Part shown: piece by piece, positions 33,415-43,540 of the stretch | Layout of the letters: each line of letters begins with the position of its first letter | Position numbering within the stretch: position 1 is the first letter of the stretch | Assembly (NCBI RefSeq): GCF_025506275.1 | Contig: NZ_QYCP01000085.1 | Location: 1-64,000 of the forward strand | Direction: 5' to 3' | DNA from: Brevibacterium permense | Lineage (GTDB): Bacteria > Actinomycetota > Actinomycetes > Actinomycetales > Brevibacteriaceae | Length of the DNA stretch: 64,000 bases | The notes under the pieces: model-generated | Databases searched by the model: none | What the model saw: only the letters and a program-made list of their open reading frames with translations | What the model was told of the DNA's origin: nothing | Program-made: the position numbers and the translations under genes

Positions 33415-34568
33415 GTGAGAGTCATTGTCGTCGGCGCCGGGATCATCGGCCTTTCCACGGCCTGGTACATGCGCCGCCTCGGTGCTGAGGTCACCATCAT
33501 CGATCCTGCCCCGGCTCAAGGAGCGAGCCATGCCGCCGCAGGGATGCTCGCTCCCGCCGCCGAGGTGGTCTGGGGGCAGACTCCCCTGTATCCGCTGATG
33601 CGGACCTCGGCGCAGATGTATCCGGAGTTCGCGGCCGAGGTAGCGTGCGCCGCCGAGGCGGAACTGGGCTTCTCTGATGTCGGAACCCTGGTGTGTGCCG
33701 GCGACCGAGCCGATCTGCAGGCCCTGCGGGAGCTGCGCGAAGCACAATCGCAGTCCGGCTTCGACACCGAGCTCATCACCGGCAGCGCCGCCCGCGCGGT
33801 CGAGCCGTCGCTGTCGCCTGCCGTGGCCGGGGCCGTGCACATCTCCGGCGATCACTCGATCGACCCTCGTCGGCTCACTGCCGCATTGCTGACTGTCCTG
33901 TCCTCTGACTCAGCAGGCTTCGTTCGCCAGCGGGCGGCCGGCCTGATAAAGGACGGCGATACGACTGTGGGAGTCGCACTGGGCGATGGCCGCCGGTTGG
34001 AGGCCGATCAGGTGATCATCTGCGCCGGCAGCGCTGTGTCCGCAATCTTCGGTGCCCCGCAGCTTCCTCTGCGTGAGGTCTGGGGTGATGTTCTGCGACT
34101 GCGCACCCCCGCGAAGGCGACTCCGCTGCTGAGCCGTACCATCCGCGGGCTGGTCAACGGTCGCTCCGTCTACTTGGTCCCCCGCCCCGAAGGCGAGATC
34201 GTGCTCGGTGCCAGTTCGCGTGAGGACGGACTCTCCGGCACTCCGGCCGGGGCGATTCACCGGCTGCTCGCCGACGGGCAGCGACTCGTCCCGGGCATCC
34301 TCGACGCGGAGATCACCGATATCACCACCCGTGCCCGGCCCGGCTCGCCCGACGACCTGCCGATGATCGGCCGCATCGATCCCGGCTGCATCGTGAGCAC
34401 CGGGTATTTCCGCCACGGCATCCTCTTGGCGCCGTTCGGCGGCAAGCTCGGCGCCGAGCTCGCCCTGGGTGTCGCCTCCGACTGGCCTCCTGACGGGTCG
34501 CTCGAGTCCGTGTCCCCACACCGCTTCACCACAGACCACACCAGTGCCTACCCGATGAGGAGCATCTC

Positions 34569-34572
<4 letters not shown>
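33415..34572 (+). CDS. thiO: Glycine oxidase ThiO
   Basis: A 385-residue FAD-dependent amine oxidase that makes dehydroglycine for thiazole synthesis in aerobes. It begins VIVVGAGIIGLSTAW (FAD site); HAAAGMLAPAAEV and the C-terminal GYFRHGILLAP are ThiO hallmarks. The start is the GTG at 33415 behind the riboswitch SD; the in-frame ATG at 33385 is part of the riboswitch. The stop overlaps thiS by 4 nt. Confidence 0.93.
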
Positions 34573-36779
<2,207 letters not shown>

Positions 36780-36801
36780 AGCCTCCGGCAGCGCGAAACG
36801 A

Positions 36802-36871
36802 GCTCAGGCCACGCGAAACTCGAAATTGACGTCACCAGCGGCGTCGCTTTCGAGTTTCGGGTGACCTGAGC
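36802..36871. terminator. Long imperfect inverted repeat between the thi operon and a convergent gene
   Basis: Two 24-nt arms (36802-36825 and 36848-36871) pair at 22 of 24 positions around a 22-nt loop. The position between convergent genes suggests a terminator, but the stem is longer and the loop larger than in the other terminators here. Confidence 0.6.
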
Positions 36872-36879
36872 GGTTCGGA

Positions 36880-37395
36880 TCAGTGGCGGTTGAGTCCCGA
36901 CAGTCGCCGACGGAGTCCGCGTTCGCCGGCTCTCATCACTGCACCGTGCATGAGTCCGGACAGCGGTCGCATCGCCCTGATGATCGGTCTGCTCGTCGTC
37001 ACACACCACAGCGCATCGATGGTCGTCTCGGTCTCGGAGGCGGTGAGGCTCCATCGGCCTACACCACGAAGATCGCCGTTCGATCGGAAGCGAATGAGAT
37101 AGGGTGCATCGACTTCGTCGACCTCGATGGAGAACCGCAAGGACCACCCGATCGGGGCGCGGACCACAAGACGAGCCCGGCTGCCGGCAGCCACAGAGAT
37201 ATCGGCTGCGTCGTCGTCGACATGTCCGGGCCCGACTCGTTCTGCCGCGGTCAGGCCCGGCCACCACTGCGGCCACTGATCGACCCGTTCCAGAACCGCC
37301 CACGCCGATTCGATTCCGGCCTCGACGATCCACCGGTCGTCGAAATGGAAGGGTGCGGATTCTCCGGTCTGTGGGGTGACATGGTCGTGGCTCAT
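36880..37395 (-). CDS. SRPBCC/polyketide-cyclase family protein
   Basis: A 171-residue START-like helix-grip protein. FHFDDRWIVEAGIESAWAVLERVDQWPQWWPG is the typical first strand and helix; the C-terminal long helix has RPLSGLMHGAVMRAGERGLRRRL. It should bind a hydrophobic ligand; its function is unknown. TACCGT at 37402-37407 (- strand) lies 6 nt before the ATG, so it is leaderless and shares its promoter region with the divergent mug gene. Confidence 0.82.
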   Translation of the reverse strand: MSHDHVTPQTGESAPFHFDDRWIVEAGIESAWAVLERVDQWPQWWPGLTAAERVGPGHVDDDAADISVAAGSRARLVVRAPIGWSLRFSIEVDEVDAPYLIRFRSNGDLRGVGRWSLTASETETTIDALWCVTTSRPIIRAMRPLSGLMHGAVMRAGERGLRRRLSGLNRH

Positions 37396-37401
37396 GGTAC
37401 G

Positions 37402-37411
37402 ACGGTAATGT
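37402..37411. promoter_or_regulatory. Overlapping divergent -10 elements
   Basis: The - strand -10 TACCGT (37402-37407, for the SRPBCC gene) and the + strand -10 TAATGT (37406-37411, for mug) share the TA at 37406-37407. Each lies 6-7 nt from its start codon. Confidence 0.55.
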
Positions 37412-37418
37412 GAAAGAT

Positions 37419-38063
37419 GTGAGTCAGGACAACTTCGTCAGCAATCGTCGGCCGTCCCCCTTGGGCGGCCGCAAACCGTCCAAGGACGACCTTGCCGCAT
37501 TCGCGACGGATGATCCGAACGCGATCGATGACATCCTGCCGACGGATTCCTCCGGGCTGAAGATGCTCATCGTCGGAATCAACCCAGGATTGTGGACAGC
37601 CGCGGTGAATGCGCCATTCGCTCGTCCCGGGAATCGTTTCTGGCCGTCGCTGCATCAGGCAGGCCTCACCGATCACCAGGTCGATGCCTCGCGTGGACTC
37701 GAACCCGCGGATGAACAGCAGCTGCTCAGCCGTGGAATCGGCTTGACCAATCTCATCGGGCGAGCCACCGCCCGTGCCGACGAACTTTCCCCTCAAGAAC
37801 TGCGAGAGGGCGCCGCGCACCTCGTCGAACGACTTGCCGAAATCCGCCCCCGTGCGGTGGCGATCGCCGGGATCACTGCGTTCCGCGCCGGTTACCGATT
37901 GCCGAAGGCTCAGCTTGGCCGGCAGGACACGACGTTGCTCGAGGGGTGGCCGGCCGATGTGGCCCTGCACGTGGTCCCACAGCCGAGCGGGCTCAACGCC
38001 CATTATCAGATACCGGATCTCGCGCGGATCTGGCGTGAAGTCTGGAACAGCATCGACGACTAG
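37419..38063 (+). CDS. mug: G/U mismatch-specific DNA glycosylase (Mug/TDG family)
   Basis: A 214-residue uracil-DNA glycosylase superfamily member. VGINPGLWTA (motif A, with N of the GINPG motif activating water) and the C-terminal PQPSGLNAHY (motif B, strand intercalation) are diagnostic of Mug/TDG. It excises U or T opposite G. The GTG at 37419 was preferred over the GTG at 37410 because TAATGT (37406-37411) lies 7 nt upstream and would remove the earlier codon from the mRNA. It converges with tdk, overlapping it by 4 nt. Confidence 0.9.
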   Translation: MSQDNFVSNRRPSPLGGRKPSKDDLAAFATDDPNAIDDILPTDSSGLKMLIVGINPGLWTAAVNAPFARPGNRFWPSLHQAGLTDHQVDASRGLEPADEQQLLSRGIGLTNLIGRATARADELSPQELREGAAHLVERLAEIRPRAVAIAGITAFRAGYRLPKAQLGRQDTTLLEGWPADVALHVVPQPSGLNAHYQIPDLARIWREVWNSIDD

Positions 38064-38689
38064 GCCCCTCGATCGGCTCCGGTGAAGTGCTGCCGACAGC
38101 GAGCGACGTAGGTGTCCAGCCCACCGATATGACTGGCGTCGATCGCGGTCGCGGCTAGAGTCTCTTGGGGAGCCTCAGCGTTCTTCGCCGGGCCTGAACC
38201 GATCGGGCTGTCCTTCTGCTCCAGTCGTTGGTGGAACACAGCGTCTTTCCCGCAGACGGTGCACACCGCGGTGAGATGGAGCACTTCTTCGGCGACGGCC
38301 ATGAAGCTGGGCAGCGGTTCGAACGGCTGCCCGTCGAAGGTCACGCACAGCCCTTCGACGATGACATCGATTCCGTGTCGGAGGAGTTCATCGACCGCAG
38401 GGATGAGTTCCGCACCGAAGAACTGCGCCTCATCGATGGCGATGAGGTCATGGTCCTTCTGCCGGGCCGCCTCGGCGAGAGACGCGCTGTCGCCGAGCGG
38501 CACTGCGGGGATATTCACCCCGGTGTGCGAGGTGATCGTGGAGATATCCGAACGGGTGTCGAGTGAGTGTGACACGACGAGGACATCGACTCCGGCGATC
38601 GTGGCTCGCCTGACCCTGCGCATGAGCTCTTCCGATTTTCCGGAGAACATGGGCCCGGCGATGACCGTGAGACGACCGGAGTCAGTCAT
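38060..38689 (-). CDS. tdk: Thymidine kinase (TK1 type)
   Basis: A 209-residue type II thymidine kinase. The P-loop GPMFSGKSEEL starts at residue 12; DEAQFF is the Walker B-like motif with the catalytic glutamate near the lasso domain. The zinc site is CTVCG plus YVARCRQHF, the last ligand being histidine. It salvages thymidine to dTMP. The start lies 8 nt inside the end of the upstream PepSY gene, so the two may be cotranscribed. Confidence 0.95.
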   Translation of the reverse strand: MTDSGRLTVIAGPMFSGKSEELMRRVRRATIAGVDVLVVSHSLDTRSDISTITSHTGVNIPAVPLGDSASLAEAARQKDHDLIAIDEAQFFGAELIPAVDELLRHGIDVIVEGLCVTFDGQPFEPLPSFMAVAEEVLHLTAVCTVCGKDAVFHQRLEQKDSPIGSGPAKNAEAPQETLAATAIDASHIGGLDTYVARCRQHFTGADRGA

Positions 38690-39356
38690 CGACGCTGACT
38701 CGTTTGGAGTCGGTGTCCACGGTGACTTCCGTCTCTTCACCGTCTTGATCGAAGTCGAACTGATATTCCCTCATGTTGTCGTCGAATTCGAGCTTCCAGC
38801 TCACGAGTTTTCCGTCGGCGTTCTTCTGAGCCAGTTTGAGGGCTTCGTCGAAGGTCATCGGATCGTTGAGGTCGATGGCCTTCTCTTTGTCGTTGGTCGA
38901 GTCCTGCTCGTGTTTGACGATCTTTCCGGTCTCGGCGTCGATCTCGACATCATGATCGGTGTTTCCATCGAGGATGGACACCTCGTACTGCCACGCTTGG
39001 TCCTTGTCGTCCCAATCGAGTTCGATACCGTGAACGATTCCGTTCCCGACTTTCTCTTCGCCTGTTCTGATCGCGTCTTCGGCGCTGATGGTCGGCGATT
39101 CCTTGCTCAGGTCGGCATCAGTGGGCAGACCTTTCCCCGCCGATTCCTTGGTCGATTCGCTTCCGCTTTCCTTACTGTCGTCGGCGCCCTCGCTCTGATC
39201 GTCTCCTTCGGCGGTGCCGGCCTGCGACGTTTCGCTTGCCGCGGGCGAGTTCTGCGCGTCATCGGTGGCGGAATCACTTCCGCTGCACCCGGCCAGGCCG
39301 AGTGAGAGTGCTGCAAGTCCTGCCACTGTGCTCATTGCCTTGCGATTCGACTTCAT
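38682..39356 (-). CDS. PepSY-domain lipoprotein
   Basis: A 224-residue lipoprotein with lipobox LAGC (C24), an acidic Ser/Glu/Asp-rich linker (about 25-85) and two PepSY repeats: ISAEDAIRTGEEKV...VEIDAETGKIV and MTFDEALKLAQKN...VTVDTDSKRV. PepSY proteins modulate proteases or metal handling at the envelope. TAACGT at 39364-39369 lies 7 nt before the ATG, a leaderless start that argues against the longer frame to 39413. Confidence 0.9.
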   Translation of the reverse strand: MKSNRKAMSTVAGLAALSLGLAGCSGSDSATDDAQNSPAASETSQAGTAEGDDQSEGADDSKESGSESTKESAGKGLPTDADLSKESPTISAEDAIRTGEEKVGNGIVHGIELDWDDKDQAWQYEVSILDGNTDHDVEIDAETGKIVKHEQDSTNDKEKAIDLNDPMTFDEALKLAQKNADGKLVSWKLEFDDNMREYQFDFDQDGEETEVTVDTDSKRVSVDD

Positions 39357-39439
39357 GATGCTCACGTTAACAAGCGAACACGTCTGACCAGAGGTTTCTG
39401 AGAACAATCTCATCTGATCAGCACTCCCGATGCGAATGG

Positions 39440-39901
39440 TCAGTCAAGGCAGAATTCGTTGTCTTCGGGGTCGGCCATGACGATGAATCCCTGTTCCAAC
39501 GGCGGGTCGGGGTCGACTCGGCGAAGTCGGGTTCCTCCGAGCTCTGTCAGTCGGAGGCTTTCGGCTTCGAGCGCGGCCATCCGTTCATCGCCGTCGAGTC
39601 CGGGCGCGGCTCGGACGTCGAGGTGCAGGCGGTTCTTCACCGTTTTGGGCTCTGGCACTGTCTGGAAGAAGACTCGCGGACCGACTTGGTCAGGGTCCTC
39701 GATAGCGGCACGCATATTCTCGGAACCGAGCTCGATTCCGAGGTTCGCGATGAACTCCTTCCAAGCAGCGAAAGGGTCCTGATCATCACCGAGTCGTACC
39801 CCTGGAGGGCCCGGAATGATGTAACCGAGCGCTTCGGCCCAGAAGCGGGCAAGCTTGACGGGATCGTGGCAGTCGACGGTGACCTGGACTGTTCGGCTCA
39901 T
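39440..39901 (-). CDS. VOC family (glyoxalase-like) protein
   Basis: A 153-residue VOC protein with two modules: VQVTVDCHDPVKLARFWAEAL at the N-terminus and GFIVMADPEDNEFCLD at the C-terminus. The NRLHLDV strand contributes a possible metal histidine. The start at 39899-39901 has GGGAG about 9 nt upstream. It directly follows a DinB/DUF664 gene (14 nt gap) on the same strand. Function unknown. Confidence 0.87.
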   Translation of the reverse strand: MSRTVQVTVDCHDPVKLARFWAEALGYIIPGPPGVRLGDDQDPFAAWKEFIANLGIELGSENMRAAIEDPDQVGPRVFFQTVPEPKTVKNRLHLDVRAAPGLDGDERMAALEAESLRLTELGGTRLRRVDPDPPLEQGFIVMADPEDNEFCLD

Positions 39902-39914
39902 TGTCGGTGACTCC

Positions 39915-40496
39915 CTATTGTCCGGTTCTGCCGTCGATGCATTCACGCAGCAGATCGGCGTGACCACAGTGACGGGCATATTCTTCGATGCGGTGGACGA
40001 GGAACTCTCGCACCGCAATGTCTTCCCGGCCGATGTGTGCGCCGAGATCCTCGTGTCTGCTGACTTCGGCGTCGGTGGCGGTCTGCTCCTGTTCGAGTTT
40101 GGCGAAGGAGTCAGTGAGGACCGCGTCGTCGGGCTGGGACGGAATATCGCTGAGATCGAATGCGGCGTCCAGGCTCCCGTAGATCGGGGGTTCGGGTTCG
40201 CCGTCGGTGATCCAGTTCCTCCAGTCGCGTTCCACTTCGGTCATGTGTCGGACCAGCCCCAGCAGCGACATCGTCGACGGCGGAACGGAGAGCAGCCTCA
40301 TCTGCTTAGGAGTGAGCCCCTGACATTTCAGATCGAGAGTCAATCGGTAGTCGCGAAGGTAGTCGAGTAGAGTCGCACGTTCTCCGTCGGGACTGTGGCC
40401 TTCGGTGTTCCGGGGATCGTCGTCAGGATCGACCCACATATCGGGGTAGACGGTGGCAATGCTCCAGCGCTGCGGTGAGGTGGACATGTCTGCCAT
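39915..40496 (-). CDS. DinB/DUF664 family protein
   Basis: A 193-residue DinB-like four-helix protein. LGLVRHMTEVERDWRNW and VHRIEEYARHCGHADLLRE supply the putative metal histidines, as in the gene at 7443-7961. AGGAGA precedes the ATG at 40494-40496 by 6 nt. It is the first gene of a DinB-VOC pair. Relatives are thiol-dependent transferases; the substrate is unknown. Confidence 0.87.
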   Translation of the reverse strand: MADMSTSPQRWSIATVYPDMWVDPDDDPRNTEGHSPDGERATLLDYLRDYRLTLDLKCQGLTPKQMRLLSVPPSTMSLLGLVRHMTEVERDWRNWITDGEPEPPIYGSLDAAFDLSDIPSQPDDAVLTDSFAKLEQEQTATDAEVSRHEDLGAHIGREDIAVREFLVHRIEEYARHCGHADLLRECIDGRTGQ

Positions 40497-40547
40497 TCTT
40501 CTCCTGTGATTGTCCGGACACCAGGGCTGCACACGATTTGCCAGGGT

Positions 40548-41210
40548 TCAGACAGCCAGACCGACTTCCAGTTCGAACAGGCTGGGTTTCACTTCTCGGA
40601 TTGTGGTTCCGAAGGCGAGCGCACCGCCGAAGAGGTCTTCGATGGTGTCGACTGTCTGCAGCACACGGTCCCTGGAGAACTCGGGAATGAGTTCGCCGTG
40701 TTTGAGGTAGCCCTTGAGCGATCCTGTCGCGCCGGCCCTGACCCCGAGCCGTCCGGCGATGAGCCAGGTGATGCATTCGGTTTCGAAACGCACCTGAGCA
40801 GGCACGGTATTCTGCATCTTCGACGCTGATGCGAAATCGTGCGGTGGACTGCGGTGACCTGAGACGCTCAGGGCGAGTTCGGTGAGGAGATGGGTGAGCA
40901 TCGCCGTGGGACTGCGTGTCTGCGGAAGCTGAGCGGGTAGCAGATGCATCCGGTGCAGTGTGTTGATGACTGTGTGCAGCCCATCCCAGGTGGGCGGTGT
41001 GCCCGCCGCCTGCAGAGGGCTGAGAGCATCGGCCGCGACCCCCGGCATCTGCGACGCGGTGCGGGCCGCCTCCACGGCGGACAGCTGCGGGAACTGGCGG
41101 ATGACGGCAAGCATCTGATCCCATGGCATCGGCGGCCGATGGGCGAACTCCTCGGCGTCGCGGGAGCTGTCTGCAGCGCGGGTATCGAATGGGTTCGAGT
41201 TCTGATCCAT
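40548..41210 (-). CDS. Hypothetical protein, possibly a zincin-like relic
   Basis: A 220-residue soluble protein with no assigned family. The C-terminal part (RFETECITWLIAGRLGV, then YLKHGELIPEF...VLQTVDTIEDL) resembles the last helices of ArdC/ImmA-type zincins, but no HExxH motif is present, so a peptidase is not claimed. The start at 41208-41210 is set by TACCGT (41217-41222) 6 nt upstream, a leaderless arrangement, and not by the longer frame to 41324. Confidence 0.7.
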   Translation of the reverse strand: MDQNSNPFDTRAADSSRDAEEFAHRPPMPWDQMLAVIRQFPQLSAVEAARTASQMPGVAADALSPLQAAGTPPTWDGLHTVINTLHRMHLLPAQLPQTRSPTAMLTHLLTELALSVSGHRSPPHDFASASKMQNTVPAQVRFETECITWLIAGRLGVRAGATGSLKGYLKHGELIPEFSRDRVLQTVDTIEDLFGGALAFGTTIREVKPSLFELEVGLAV

Positions 41211-41323
41211 GACCTTACGGTAGACGCAGCCACTGACACGAGAGACCGATCCGACCTGTGACCTCGACCGGGTTGTGCCAGTAGGCTCGCGGTGGAAGAG
41301 AACCAGAAGGAGAGGACAGACCA

Positions 41324-41611
41324 TTGTCAGAGAGCAGCCGGGATATTCATCTGCGGATCGGACGGGAAGAACTCGTCATCCGCCAGCGCTACCAAGTCAT
41401 CAGCATCGCCAATGATGTGCTCATCGGTGCGTGGTTCCTCATCGGCAGCTTCATGTTCTTCTCCGACGCACTCATGACCACCGGAACATGGCTGTTCGTC
41501 ATCGGCAGTGTCGAGATGCTCATTCGCCCGGTCATCCGCCTCATCCGGCATCTGCACCTGCAGAGGCTGCGCAGCCCCGTGGCCGCCGGCGACGACTCCT
41601 TCGACTACTGA
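41324..41611 (+). CDS. YrhK-domain small membrane protein
   Basis: A 95-residue protein with two predicted membrane helices (about 29-47 and 52-70) and the YrhK signature IRQRYQVISIANDVLIGAWFL near the start. The start codon is TTG, with AGGAGAGG upstream. Function unknown. Its 3' end overlaps the convergent HXXEE gene by 71 nt. Confidence 0.8.
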   Translation: MSESSRDIHLRIGREELVIRQRYQVISIANDVLIGAWFLIGSFMFFSDALMTTGTWLFVIGSVEMLIRPVIRLIRHLHLQRLRSPVAAGDDSFDY

Positions 41612-42083
41612 CCGCGTTCGGCCAGTCAATGCGCACCGTGAGCTGAGCAGCCACCGCCACCGCACCCATCAGGGCGATGCCGCGCTTCCAGTCGGTGCCG
41701 GTCAGCGGGTGCCCCAGCTCCGCGAGCTCTCGTCGCGCCAGTACGGCCCCGGGCCACATGATCGGCACGGTGGTGATCACTCCGGCGGTATATCGTCGCA
41801 GGACTGCCGTCGACAGCAGGTGAGTGAACACGTGGGCTTCGAGGCCGGCGACCGTGGATCGATAGAGTGCGGACGTCCCTCGGGTCTGCATCCCCCGGAC
41901 ACCCGCCGCTGCCACAACCGCTCCGACGAGCCCGATCGCTGCCGCACTTTGGCGCGTGCTCATTCTCAGGGCCTCGATTCCGGAGACCTCGGCCAGGTGG
42001 TCGGCTGTGGCGGGAAAGGTCAGAGCTTCCTCCGCGTCGTGCAGGACCCAGGCCACGAACATGCTCACGGGTCCGCGCATCAT
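41541..42083 (-). CDS. HXXEE-motif membrane protein
   Basis: A 180-residue protein named for its HDAEEAL motif at residues 15-21 in the first hydrophobic segment, the mark of the HXXEE family of unknown function. About four to five membrane segments follow, and the tail is Arg-rich (SSRRSRRRRPR). The ATG at 42081-42083 has AGGAG 6 nt upstream. The last 71 nt overlap the end of the YrhK gene on the other strand. Confidence 0.8.
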   Translation of the reverse strand: MMRGPVSMFVAWVLHDAEEALTFPATADHLAEVSGIEALRMSTRQSAAAIGLVGAVVAAAGVRGMQTRGTSALYRSTVAGLEAHVFTHLLSTAVLRRYTAGVITTVPIMWPGAVLARRELAELGHPLTGTDWKRGIALMGAVAVAAQLTVRIDWPNAVSSRRSRRRRPRGCAASAGADAG

Positions 42084-42124
42084 GATCGCTCCTGTCACCT
42101 CTCGAGCTTCTGTTCACCATTCCA

Positions 42125-43540
42125 TCATGACCGGGCTCGGCCGTCGATAAGCCGCAGTCTGCGGTGCGCGAACTCGTTCGCCCAGCGCTGGTCGTGTGTG
42201 GTCGCCAGGACAGCACCTCCACGGTTGAGGAACGACTCGATGATCGCGTTCAGCCGGGTCATCGCTGCGAGATCCCGCCCGATCGTCGGTTCGTCGAGCA
42301 GCAGCACCGTCGCCTCGGTCATCAGCGCCGAGGCGATGACGATGTCTTTGCGTCGCGGCAAGTCGAGGTCGAAGGGATGGTCGTCGGCGACCTCGGTCAG
42401 GTGCGCTTCGGCGAGGACGGTGTCGACGTCGGCCCGGCGCTGGTCGCGGACTTTAGCTCGGTCTCGCCGTCGATGCGGCGGCAGCGGCGCGGCGTGGAGC
42501 AGTTCGCGTGCCACTGTGGCGGCGGAGAGCTGCAGTCCCGGATCCTGTCCCACCCATCCGAGGTGAGCACTGCGCGAGTGGGCGGGCAGGGTGTCCAATC
42601 GGATCATCTCGCCGAGGCGGCTGACCGTGATCGTGCCCGTCACGGACGCCGTCCGGTCGAGCAGGCCGAGGAGGGCCCGCAGTAGCGTGGACTTGCCGGC
42701 CCCGTTGGCACCGGTGACTGAGGTGAGTTCGCCGGGCCGCAGATCGAAGTCGAGGTCGTCGAGGATTCGGCTGCTCCCCCGATCCACGGTGAGGTCGCGA
42801 ACGGTGAGCAGCGGATCTGCCTGTGGCTTCGGCATCGTCGAGAGGGTCGCATCATCGTTCGGGCGGCTGTCCCAGATCCCGACGGCTCGACCCCTGGGAG
42901 TCGCCGTCTGCAGCCGACCGGCGTCGAGGAAGCGGACCTCTTCGCAGATCCGGGTCAGTTCGTCAGTCTGATGACCGGTGATCAGCACAGCCCCTCCCCG
43001 ATCACAGAATTCCTGCAGCACTGTTGCCAGGCGCACACGCATCTGCGGATCCAAGGACTGTGCTGGTTGGTCGAGAACGAGCAGGTCGGGCCCGGGTGCG
43101 AGGATCCGTGCCACCGCGACCAGTTGCCTCTGCCCTCCGGAGAGTGAGTCCAACCGTCGGTTCCATAGGTCTCCGATGCCGAGGACCTCGAGTAGGTTCC
43201 GGGCTCGGCGGAGGGCATCGGCCGGATCATGCCCGTGCAGTCGGCAGGCCAGTTGTGTCTCGTCACCGACGTGGCTGGTCATTCCGCTCAGTTGCGCTTC
43301 CGGGTCTTCGCCGAGCAGCGCCACGGTTCCATTCCGGTCGATGGTGCCGGTCAGGGCTCCGCGGGAGACGAGCTGTCCGGCCAACAGGCGGCAGAGAGTC
43401 GACGTTCCCGATCTTAGCGGTCCGAGCACTGCGGTCATGGTGCCGCTGACAACGTCGAGAGTGATTCCGCTCAGCGCGGCAGTGTCCTCTCCACGATAGG
43501 TGAACCACGCGTCCGTGATCGCAACGGTCATCTCAGGCAC
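42125..43540 (-). CDS. ECF transporter ATPase with two fused ABC domains, one degenerate
   Basis: A 471-residue fusion of two EcfA-type ABC ATPases. Domain 1 has an altered Walker A (GPLRSGTST, 40-48, Thr46 in place of Lys) and Walker B (LVLDQP, Gln158 in place of the catalytic Glu) but an intact signature LSGGQRQ (133-139). Domain 2 has intact Walker A (277-285) and Walker B (LLLDEP, D416/E417) but a lost signature (DLPRRKD, about 393-399). Only one composite ATP site can be canonical. GTG at 43540 or ATG at 43531 may be the start. It is the last gene of the operon. Confidence 0.93.
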   Translation of the reverse strand: MPEMTVAITDAWFTYRGEDTAALSGITLDVVSGTMTAVLGPLRSGTSTLCRLLAGQLVSRGALTGTIDRNGTVALLGEDPEAQLSGMTSHVGDETQLACRLHGHDPADALRRARNLLEVLGIGDLWNRRLDSLSGGQRQLVAVARILAPGPDLLVLDQPAQSLDPQMRVRLATVLQEFCDRGGAVLITGHQTDELTRICEEVRFLDAGRLQTATPRGRAVGIWDSRPNDDATLSTMPKPQADPLLTVRDLTVDRGSSRILDDLDFDLRPGELTSVTGANGAGKSTLLRALLGLLDRTASVTGTITVSRLGEMIRLDTLPAHSRSAHLGWVGQDPGLQLSAATVARELLHAAPLPPHRRRDRAKVRDQRRADVDTVLAEAHLTEVADDHPFDLDLPRRKDIVIASALMTEATVLLLDEPTIGRDLAAMTRLNAIIESFLNRGGAVLATTHDQRWANEFAHRRLRLIDGRARS

